Below are positions 33,441 to 46,000 of a DNA stretch of 64,000 nt, piece by piece. Position 1 is the stretch's first letter, and the number at the start of each line of letters is the position of its first letter. Made by a program: the position numbers and the translations under genes. Origin of the DNA: Lytechinus pictus. Its lineage: Eukaryota > Echinodermata > Echinoidea > Temnopleuroida > Toxopneustidae. Under the pieces are notes generated by a model, which made no database searches, had not been told where the DNA came from, and saw only the letters and a program-made list of their open reading frames with translations. The DNA lies in NCBI RefSeq assembly GCF_037042905.1, contig NC_087249.1:34685901-34749900 (forward strand), in the 5' to 3' direction.

Positions 33441-36400
33441 GTAAGTGTACAGTCAAATCAAACACCTGTCTGCCTATCCACAGTTCAAACTCACTGGCAT
33501 TAATCCATGCAACTTCTTAAATAATATGGTTGGATATGAGAGATTGAAGTGGAATGCTTTTTAGTAGAGGGGTCTATCTGTTATCTTGGTTTTGTGGGAT
33601 TACAAATAATAAGGAACTTTACTGCATGTTGAAAATGAAATAGGATAGAAATTTGGAACAATTATAGGTGGATTCAAGCAAAAAAGAAGCCGATTGTTCT
33701 TGAGGATGAGCATAATTTATTATTAAAAACTTATATTAAACTATTCCTCCAGTCATCATATATATTCAGGAATTCTACTCCACAAATAAGTGTTCTAAAT
33801 TAAATTAATGGTATGGTAATTATAATTGATATTGTGTGAGAGAAAAGACATTCTATTTATTCACTCTTTGACCTTGTGCAATCTTTGTATCACCTCACAC
33901 ATGTCTACTTGTATTCAGTATGTATGTATTGTTTGATTTGTTCTTTCTATCTAAGGATCTGAGTCCAGCATTGAAGGATGTAGAGGTTGTTTTCCATGTT
34001 GCATCTCCATCACCACTCAGTAATAACAGGTATTAACGGCTCATTCTCTCTTTCAACCAATGGGGATATTTACCAGTTTACTTGTCGCTTAAACATTACA
34101 GATCCACAACACAAAAATCGAATTTCATGTTCTTAAATTATATTCAATATCCCAGATTTAATTCATCATTACCTTTAATCTCATAGGTTTATTCTTGTTA
34201 TATCAACTGTTATGTTATATTTTGTTTTTGCTCATATCCTGCTCTTCTATGGGTATCTTTAACATAACGTCTGAATGAGATGTTGCCTATCACCAATAGT
34301 GATAGCTGGGCAAAGCCTGTAGATTGTGCGTATTTAATACTGATACACTTTGCTCTTTGTGATGAATTGAATTAAGATAATTGAACCTCATTAGCATTTG
34401 CCAATGTTCTCCCCCCCAAAAAAAAATACAGTACAGAAACATGTAAAATACACAAAAGATATATATAATTTGAAAAACATTATTTTGTGAAAAAAAGAGG
34501 TAAGACAAGCGATTTTCAAACATTAAAAATTGGATCAATTATATGTACTCATAGAAGAGCAGGATGAGTGAAAACAAAATAAGCAGGTTGTCCATCTTGG
34601 ACAATGCATAAAATTTGTAAATAACTTTCATAGTACATATGAACATAATACAATGTATAAGCACGTTCACAGACAGTTCATATGAACATGTATGTAATAG
34701 AACCCTATGTTCACACAGTATGTATGAACATACTAAGACAATATGTACAGTGAGTAGTAACAGTGAGTTTGTTCACACAGTACATAATTACATATGGACA
34801 TAATATTCACACACGGTACGAATTAAACATACGCATGGTCACACATACACAGTACGTATGAACATTGTACAATATAAGCATGTTCACACCCACACACTAC
34901 ATATGAACATAATACAAGAATATATAAGCATGTTCACACCCGCACAGTACATATGAACACACAGTACTAGTAATACAACAACATATAAGCATGTTCAATT
35001 ACAGTACATCTGAACATACAGCAAAATATAAGCTTTTTCACAAATAATACCTATGAACATAATGCAACAATATTGACAGCTTTTATTATTATTATCGTTG
35101 TTGTTATGATTATAACTTCTTGCTGATATAATCATAATCATCAGGAATTACCCCTAAGAGCAACTATGTTTCGAATAAATGATAGCAGTCCTAGGGACAG
35201 TGATTTTACGCGATCACGGAAAATGGACGGAATTCACTGAAACAGCCTTTTGAAATGGAAAGTGACTTTTCAAACGGAAAATCAAGAAAAGCGTAAAATT
35301 TTTCCTCAAAATGCACAGTGCATCGATATTGGTACACATTACCACATAGATGACATGAAGACGAACACAGCAAGGAGAAACGAGTGAACAGAAAACATCA
35401 CAAAACCAACAAATAATACAGAACACAGCCAAAAAAAAGGTATCCATAGCAAAGACAACAAAGCTCAGAACAGCAACAGAAATTACTCCCAAATCCTCAA
35501 CGAAATACGAATACCAACTGGCTACAAAACATGATCTCACTTTGCTACAATCATGACAATCCACACATTGTGACTGCACTTGACTCCAACCGACTGTGTA
35601 CTGTTGTACACTCAAATTTTTTTGTACTACATGTATGTATACGAAAGAAATATGTTCTTACTAAGAAATCTGTTAATATTTTGTAATATTTGTATTGATT
35701 TCTATGTGAATGGATTTGTCTCTTTTTTCATGTACACAAAGTCAACAGGGAAATGGAATTTCTGTTTTTCAGACATGCTGAAATGCTAAAATGGAATTTA
35801 AGATTTTCTGAAATGGATAAGGCCATTTTTTTAAAACGGAAAATCACCGTCCCTTAAGTCCATATCAATAAACCTTACATCCATAGTATTAGGTAGTCTT
35901 TTCAAACAAATTTTACTTCAATTATTAAATTTTATGTAAATATGTCACATTTCATTATAATATTTAGCGCAATCGGACACATTCATGTTTAACATCAAGA
36001 ACTTCAGTATTTGGTGAATTTCTCTAATCAATATTTGCATACCTTTAGGAGATTTCAAAAGAAAACAGGATCATCAGCATATCTTATACAATTATCATGT
36101 AGAGTTACTGGATCGCTGGGTGATTGTATCAGTAATGTCATATTTCACCATGGACAATATGCATTGCCATTGTGATATGTTATACAAGTATTTCATAATG
36201 CTGTCGATGAGGAGCATGGAAGATGTAACCTATTGCTAGTGGTGATATGACATCATTAATGATCACCACTGGTGATTGATAGCACTAACCATATTACTCT
36301 TGCTGGTAACATCTGAAATAGGCCAAAGTATTCCTTTTATTTCTCCAATTAAGATAATGTCAAGTGTGGAATATGAAGCAAATAATGACGTTTTGTTTGG

Positions 36401-39400
36401 ATGAGACAAATCATCACTTCCTTGTCAATACAAATGTTCATCAGTTTTATTCATCTTTTTCAAAAAAGGAACCATTTTATATTTGATCAGTATTGTAAAT
36501 GATCACTCTTGATTTAGGAATAAAATCTTCAATTACTAACAAAATCACATTCATCATACTTAAAAGTGATGGTAAACATTGCAATTACCAAATAGTTCTG
36601 TATTTTTGATTGTCTTTGCTAAGCCTTATTTGTTATCAGGGTTGAAAACAGGTCCCTTGCAGATAGCATAAGACTTCATTAATTGTTGTGTATGTACATG
36701 TATTTTATTATTGCTACAGAGAGCTATTCTACAAAGTGAATTATACTGGAACCCAGAACGTGATATCAGCTTGCAAAGACTTTGGTGTCAAGGTATCAGC
36801 TTTGATCAAGTCTTTATTTGATTTTTTTTTTCCTTTTGAAAAATGGGCATTATTGATGCATGTTGTTTTCTTTTTAATGTCTACATTTTAAAGGTTTACT
36901 TCAGGCTGAAAACAATCATGTCTAATTTCTAAGTAAATAGAGTAAAACTCAACAAGCAAAAGGGAAACACTGACAATTTCATCAAAATCTGACAAAGAAT
37001 GTAGAAGTTATTAAAAAGGAAAGTTCACCCTGAAAAAAAGTTCATTGTAAAGTTAGCAGAATTAACAATAAAAAAGATGTGAATGTTTGAGGAAAATCCA
37101 TCAAAGATAAAAAAAAAGAAGATTATTATAAAATGATGAAGGACCATGTTTCACAAAATGGGTATAATGAAAATTTTATTGCCATCCCAATGAAATGTGT
37201 GACAAGCCTTGTAATACAACTGTATCAATTGTGGTGGGTAAAATCGTACCTCCAACTGCTTTGTGAATATTTCTCCTTTCTTTTGTTTTCAGAGATTAGT
37301 ACTAACAAGCAGTGCTAGTGTGGTATATGAGGGTGCTGATATCAAGAATGGTGATGAGTCTCTACCATATGCAAAGGATTTTGTAGATGCCTACTCAGAA
37401 ACAAAAATACTTCAGGAAAAGGTGTGTAACAATTTTAATAGGCAAGTAATCCTCATAACATAACATGGCTTTAAAGCCCAGGGGGGGGGGGGTCACTATT
37501 CACATGGACTGCTACGCACCCGCGTCCAGAAAAAGCGTCGAAAAGGGTCCCGTTTCAGGCACTCGGGCGTCGTCAACGTCTTTGGCAAAAAGGGTTGCAT
37601 TTCAGCACCATTCACTGGTAAATCGCCTTTTAGGGTAGCCTTTTCTCTCTCTCTTCACGCCGTTTAGGGTTGCTAATTTGGCTATGAAGATGATGCCATT
37701 GAGGGGTGCAAATATGAATAGGTCCACGCCATTTAGGGTTGCAAATTTGAGATTTGGGAGCAGACCTAAGCCATAAACACCATGAAGGGCATGATTTTAA
37801 GGGATACAAAATAATCCTCGCACACGCCGGCCAGCGCATCACTTATGAGAGAATACCCCTGTACAGTATAGTCTCTAGTCTTACACCCGGCTCTATACTA
37901 GGCAGCACGCCTATAGGGTTTAGGCCTATTTTTCTATACCATTTTGTTTGATTCATACCGGGGATTCCTATATTGATTTGTTTTTTTATTATCAATTAAA
38001 ACATAAAAAAGAAGATACAGGCTTAATTAATGTACATGTATGTATTTTTCAACACATTAACTGGTATGGATTCCATTTTTTCAAGTTTTGATGAAATTGG
38101 TAAAACGAATGGTAAGTGATGCATCAGTCAGTCAAGGCAAGCAACATTTTTCACTTGCATTCATTAATTTAGGCTAAAAGATGGCTATTCAAAGTGGCTA
38201 AGAGATGTGTCATTGAGAGTAAATTATGCTGGCCTTACTTGCAATAACTTTTGAAAAAATGGCGAAAATTTATATCTGTTGTATGTAACATCAATTTAAC
38301 ATCAGTAATCAGTATGGTATCAAATTAATCGATTTCAACATGTTTACGCCACTTAGGGTATCAAATTAGGGGGTTATCCCTGTTATCGCCACTTAGGGTG
38401 GCTTTTCTCATGGGTTACCCCAATTATGGGTTGCAAATTTAGTTAAAGGACAAGTCCACCCCAACAAATAGTTGATTTGAATAAAAAGAGAAAAATCCAA
38501 CAAACATAACACTGAAAATTTCATCAAAATCGGATGTAAAATAAGAAAGTTATGACATTTAAAAGTTTCGCTTAATTTCACAAAACAGTTATATGCACAT
38601 TCTGGCTGGTATGCAAATGAGGAGACTATGACGTCATTCACTCACTATTTCTTTTGTATTTTATTATATGAAATATGAAATATTCTAATTTTCTCCTCAT
38701 TGTCAAGTGATACAACGATTAATTCCTCCCTGAACATGTGGAATTAGCATTGTTTAATACTATATGGTTCAGTCAAGTTGGTCTTTAGTGTCAATCTATA
38801 AAAAATGAAATATTGTATAATTCAAACAATAAAAACAAAAGAAATAGTGAGTGATGGACATCATCGACTGACTCACCTAGTTGTGCATATCACTGTTTTG
38901 TGAAAAATAAGCGAAACTTTAAAATGTCATAACTTTCTTATTTTACATCCGATTTTGATGAAATTTTCAGCACTATGCTAGTTTGATTTTTCTCTATTTA
39001 TTCAAGTCGGCATTTTTTCTGGGGTGGACTTGACCTTTAATGTAGTTACGCCGTTTAGGGTGCATTTCTGAGGTTGTCGGACACGGGTGGGTAGCAGTCC
39101 ATGTGGTGAGTGACCCCCCCCCCCCCGGGCTTTAAAGAAATGTGATAAGATTGTGAAATTGTATGGTCGTTGGAAAAAAAACATTCATTTTGAGGAAGAC
39201 AATATTTCGAAGATATCACTCAAGTTTTGTGTTCCTTTTAATTCACGTGTCTCATGATGAAATTTGTGTTTGATATCCTCATTTTAAACCTACCTAACAT
39301 AGCAACCTCATTCGTCATCGCGACCTTATTCCCATTGTCGGTTTCGATCTAAAGCTTATACCTATATGTGATGATTATATCTTTTCAAATCACATCATCT

Positions 39401-39972
39401 CAATCATTGTCATGGGAATGTATGTGTTGGCATTGAAAACAAACAGTATTTTTGAAATGTAAAATATATGAATGAATTTTTTTTTTGCATGATTGTCTGA
39501 GGTTGTATTGGAAGCAAACAACCCAGGTGATGATTTCTACACAGCAGCCATCAGACCACACTCTATCTTTGGACCTGGGGATGTACACATGGTACCAACA
39601 TTGGTCCAGACTGCTAAAGCTGGCAAAACAAAATGTATGATTGGGTGAGTGCATTACTATGACACAATCCTGGGAATTACTTATATGGTAACAATCATAG
39701 GAAATAATTAAGAAAGGGGGGGGGGGGGAAATCACCACCCAAATTCCAAAAAGAGACCTGGGAATGCTTAAGAACCAGTCAAAATCAAGAATTGCATTGA
39801 AGTAATGGTTGGATGACAATTGGCAAATGAGCTTAAAATTAACCTTCATGCTACAGGCCCAGCACTTTGGAAAGTAAAACATGAATTAAAACATTGTAGT
39901 CCAATATTCTGAACTTGTGTTTACCGTAAGTAACGGTGTATTAACCGCACCCGTGTATAAACCGCACCCCCA

Positions 39973-40015
<43 letters not shown>

Positions 40016-43000
40016 TCACATTTACATGCATATTTGAGGTACGAAGAAACAAAACAAACCTTTTACACTACAGACTCTACTCATATACACATTTTTGACA
40101 TCCTATTTCAAACTTCATTCCTGCATGCCATCACTGTAGAATATTATCCCTGATTGGTTATGTATTTTACAGGAATGGTGAAAACTTGGTTGACTTCACC
40201 TACGTGGATAATGTTGTTCATGGTCACATCCTGGCAGCTGAGAAGCTTCTATCACATCCAGATAGTGTAGGAGGCAAGGTAAGCTTTACTGCCTCAAATA
40301 TATACATGTACCTACCAGTGGTGGCAATTTCATCTAACAAGCTGGGGTAAATTCCTTCAGCACGCATCATAATCACCAAAGTATGTTTATTATAGTGCAT
40401 GCATGCTTTCTTTTCCATTTTAGGTGTTGGCAGTTGTCTTTCATGAATTCATGTTTATTAAAAGCTGAAGAAAGTGTTAATCCTCCCTCTAGCATTAAAA
40501 AGCTTAATTTTATTTTCATCGCATTTATCTTTTAGACACGTGGGCATAAACAAAATCAAAGAAACCGATAAGCTTTTGAAAATCAAAGGGGGGATGATTC
40601 CTCCCAGAAAAAGAAAATTGAGAGGGAGGGGGCACATTTCCTTAGTCTCACTGAATCTATGATACCTACCATGATTATAAATTTATGCCAATAAGTTCCC
40701 ACTTTACTTTCACAGTAAAAAAGTGTGGAAGGAAAATTCTATCTGTAATCTTTGCCAATTATAAAGAAATAGTTGCTTATGTAGTCTATATCACTATCAT
40801 CCTAGTATATAAATCCTACTGTATGTACATGTTTAATATGTTCCATGGTAATCACAATTTGAAATATTGAAATAGTATACATGTAAGTAATGATTGTGTT
40901 TAGTCATATTTGTCTCGCCTGCATAGCAGAGCGAAACTATAGGTACTGCTTTTCTGACAGCGGCGGTATCGTCAATATCAAATCTTTACCAAAGGTTAAG
41001 TTTTTTAAATGTCATCATAGCTAAGAAAGTATATGGGCATAGGTCATGAAACTTGGACATAATGGTTATCAAGAATTACTGAACATCCTGCCTGAGTTTC
41101 AGGTCACATGACCAAGGTCAAAGGTCAAGGCCAATTTGGGGGTGTTTGTTGAGTTCCATCATAACTTTGAAAGTTTATGGATCTGGTTCATGAAATTTGG
41201 ACATAATAGTAATCAAGCAATCAAGCATTACTAAATATCCTTTGTGAGTTTCAGGTCACATGACCAAGGTCAAAGGTTATTAAGGATCAATGAACTTAGA
41301 TTATGTTAGGGGAATCAAAACGAAATCTTAACCAGGGTTAAAGGTCCAGTCCACCCCAGGAAATTGCTGACTTGAATTAATAGAGAAAAATCAAACTAGC
41401 ATAGTGCTGAAAATTTCATCAAAATCGGATGTAAAATAAGAAAGTTATGACATTTTAAAGTTTCGCTTATTTTTCACAAAACAGTGATTATGCACAACTA
41501 GGTGAGTCAGTCGATGATGTCCATCACTCACTATTTCTTTTGTTTTTTATTGTTTGAATTATACAATATTTCATTTTTTATAGATTTGACAATAACGACC
41601 AACTTGACTGAACCATATAGTATTAAACAATGCTAATTCCACATGTTCAGGGAGGAATTAATTGTTGTATACTTGACAATGAGGAGAAAATTAAAATATT
41701 TCATATTTCATATAATAAAATACAAAAGAAATAGTGAGTGGATGACATCATAGTCTCCTCATTTGCATACCAGCCAGGATGTGCATATAACTGTTTTGTG
41801 AAATACAGCGAAACTTTAAGATGTCATAACTTTCTTTTTTTACATCCGATTTTGATGAAATTTTCAGTGTTGTGCTTGTTGGATTTTTCTCTTTTTATTC
41901 AAATCAACTTTTTGTTGGGGTGGACTTGTCCTTTAAGTTTTTTAAATACAACTCTGAAAGTATATGGATCTAGTTTATGAAACTTGGACCTGCGAGTAAT
42001 CAAGCATTAGTGAACATCCTGCGTGAGTTGAAGAATAAGTATGTACTGTATACAGTATGCACAAGTCAATTTTCTATAAGCTATTTTTTTCACCCAACTT
42101 GAGAAATTTAACCAAACTAAATTTTGCAAACATGTGTTTTTTTTTCTTGTAAGTCAAATTTCTCCCAAGCCAAACAGGTTTCTGCTTCCCCAAGAGACTT
42201 GACCTTGATAGATAGAGTTACCTGCATTTACTTCTATATCTTTTTTGTACTAGAATGAGGAAAGCAAATATTTTAGTGTCAGAGCAATCATCATTATCAT
42301 CCCTCAAAATTATGTGCAGACTTATACTTTTAGGGCTCCTTAACCGCATTTATGAACTCTTTCAGACAAGGTTTTATGGGAGGGGAGAGCGGTGTCAGTT
42401 TGACCCCCCTTCAGATCTTGAATGCCGATAGCGTGACCCCCTTGAAAATTTGCATGTGCGTAGAGCCCTATCTAAACTACAAAACTGCATGGTAACAATT
42501 TCGAAAAAAAAGTAAATGTATAAATACCTAGCAGAATGCTAATTTTGGGTGAAAATATTAATTTTGACATATGGAAGAAAAAAAAGATGCTGAAAATTGT
42601 TCCTAAGTATTTCCATATTTTTGTTTTGCTTTTGTTTTATTTTTTAAAATGAACTATGTCAGTGACCATTTTGTGATCATAAACAGCAATATTTATAAAT
42701 CCATTTATACCAGTAAAATAATTAATCGTTGTATGAGCTCACTTTTGACTTGTATGCTGGTCAATGGATGCAAATTTGTGCACTTCATCTAATCACAAGT
42801 AGCATACAAACAATATGCATCACAATTACTACACTGAAGATAAGATAAAAGAAAATTATTTTCAGAATACTTGCCCAGGAACAAAGAAGAATTATTCTTC
42901 ATATTTTCAATTCATGGTAAACCACCTTCTCCTTCCCCTTCTTATCTTCCTCCTCCTCCTCTTCTTCCTGTTCCTCCTGTTCCTCTTTTTCCTCCTTTAT

Positions 43001-46000
43001 TCTGAACATATTTGTATAGTTGCAAACCATGCTCATCATGTAAATGTATTGCTCACAATTTACGTTCAAGTGCTTTATAGATGTACATTATTTTAGTTTT
43101 TGTCTCACCTGCGAAGCAGAGTGAGACTAGAGGCGCTGCTTTTCCGACGGCGGCGGCGGTGGCGACAACACCAAATCTTAACGGAAGGTTAAGTTTTTTA
43201 AATGACAGCATAACTTAAAAAGTATATGGACCTAGTTCATGAAACTTGAACATAAGAGTAATCAAGTATCACTTCACATCCTGTGAGAGATTCAGGTCAC
43301 ATGATCAAGGTCAAAGGTCATTTAAGGTCAATGAACTTTGGCCAAGTTGGGGGTATTTGTTGAATTACCATCATAACTTTTAATTTTTATGGATCTGATT
43401 CATGAAACTTTGACATAAGAGTAATCAAGTATCACTTCTCATCCTGTGCAAGTTTCAGGTCACATGACTAAGGTCAAAGGTCATTTAAGGTCAATGAACT
43501 TTGGCCATGTTGGGGGTATTTGTTGAATATAATATCATAACTCTGTAAGTGTATTGGTCTAGTTCATAAAACTTGGACATAAGAGTAATCAAGTGTCACT
43601 GAACATCCTGTGAGAGTTTCAGGTCACATGACCAAGGTCAAAGATCAATGGACTTTGGCCATGTTGGGGGTACATGTATTTGTTGAATACCATCATAAAT
43701 CTGTAAGTGTATTGGTCTAGTTCATAAAACTTGGATATAAGAGTAATCAAGTATCATTGAACATCTCATGTGAGTTTCAGGTCACATGACCAAAGTCAAA
43801 GGTCATTTAAGGTCATTGAACTTTGGCCATTTTGGAGGTAATTATTAGATTGCTGTCATAAGTTTATAGATATAGTTTATAAAATGTGGATATAGGGGTA
43901 ATCAAGTATGACTGACAAGTCTTTGGTTGCATGATTAAGTTCAAATGTCATTTATTGTCAATGAACGTAGTATTGTATCATTATATGAATGGTGTTTTTT
44001 TTTTGGAATAATTATTAGGTGGTCTGTCTATGACAGATCACCTCTTTATTTCGTCAGAATTTTCTTTCTTTATTTCTTTATTTTTCGCACCTATGTTTGT
44101 CGCCAACTTTTCTCAGAATCGGCTTTATCAATTTTGCTGAATTTTTCATCATATATAAAGTCTATCATAGAGACCCTCTACTAAGCTTTTCAAGGTCATC
44201 TGGTCATGATGACGTCATCTACCCGCCATTTTGTAAAATTCTTAATTTGATCATATCAACATAACGGATCATCAATAATCAATCATATTCACATCAAATA
44301 AACTTTAGGTCAAAGGTCAACTATCAATGTCATCAAAGGTCATGTAAAGATCATGACGCGCGCTTCAAAGCTAAAAAAATTCTCAAAATGGCCTATAAAA
44401 ATTTGTGGGTACGTTTCAGGTCATTTTAAGCATTTCAACATTTTGCGCACGCGCACATATGTGCGCGCGTTTTCGTGCGTAACAGCGTTACGCAGCATAA
44501 ATTCGCTGTTTTTTCTATGCGTATCTATTATTAATATAATTCTGATCAAATTGATACCTCGATCACTGAGCTCTCCACGATCATTAATGAGGGAATGAGC
44601 ACCCATTAAAGTTTGCAGCACGCGTGCGCGCGAGCTATTTCCATAGGTTCTATATGGGCAAAAACATGCCTATTAAAAATTCACTGTAGCTCTTCAGAAC
44701 GAACGGGGACCCCCAATTTTTGTCTCGCCTGCGTAGCGGAGCGAGACAAAGGTATCACTATTTCCGGCGTCGGCGTCGTCGTCGTCATCAACAATTGTGT
44801 TGTACACCCAATAACTTTCTATAGCTTCGAGGTAGTGGGATCACCAAATTCATACCAGAGGTCTATCTCCTGAAGGCACAGGTCAAGTTCGAATATGAGT
44901 CAAATTGGAATAAGGTCAAAGGTCAAAGGTCAATGAACTTTCCATGACTGGCACTGTGCTGTGTTGTACACATAATAACTTTGTACACCCAATAACTTTC
45001 TATAGCTTCGAGTTAGGATTGCAAAATTCATACAAGAGGTCCATCTTTTGAAGGTGCAGGTCAAGTTGAAATGTGAGTTGAATTTGATTAAGGTCAAAGG
45101 TCAATGAACTTTCCATGACTGGCACTGTGCTTTGTTGTACACATAATAACTTTTTATATCTTCGAGGTAGGATTGCCAAATTCAAAGAAGAGGTCCATCT
45201 GTTGAAGGTGCAGGTCAAGTTCGAATGTGAGTTGAATTTGATTAAGGTCAAAGGTCAATGAACTTTCCATGACTGGCACTGCTGTGTTGTACACACAATA
45301 ACTTTCTATAGCTTTGAGGTGGTATCGCCAAACTCGTAACAGAGGTCCATCTAAGTCATATAGCATACATGTAGTTTTGACATGCAGTCTCTTCATGACT
45401 GCAATATGCAGGCGAGACAACGCTTGGCGTTTGCCTTGTTTTTTCATATTCTGATAGAGTATGAGTCATACATATGATTTCATGTCTCATTGGACCCTAA
45501 CGTATATTATGACGTCATCAAAATGGCGTCGGAAGTCAAAATATCCATTTTGCGTGTTATGACGTCATTATAATTATGAAAATTTGGCTCTAACTCCTTG
45601 AATATTGGTCAATTTTCGCCCAATTTTGGATATGTTGTAGCTTAGGTCTTACTCTTTCTGAGTTATTGCCTTTATTTTTCATTCTAATAAACGGATCATC
45701 CTGAAAAATTGCAAATTAAAGGCATGTCATTTTAATTCATTTTGCGTGTAATCTCTATGGGACATGACTTTTTCTCAAAACAAGATTCTACATTCCTCTA
45801 TTTCGTGAGCCATATCTCTATTTTTTCTTGTCAGTTTTCCCTAAGCTTTTAGTATGTTGTAGCTGAGATTCTAAGCTTTTGTTAGTGTCATTTTTGCCTT
45901 CATTTTCCGATCAGATGCCGGGATCATGCCCGTATTTCACTTGCAAAATTGGATTTGAGATTCTCGTATTTTGCATACGTGTAAAGTCTATGGGAAATAT

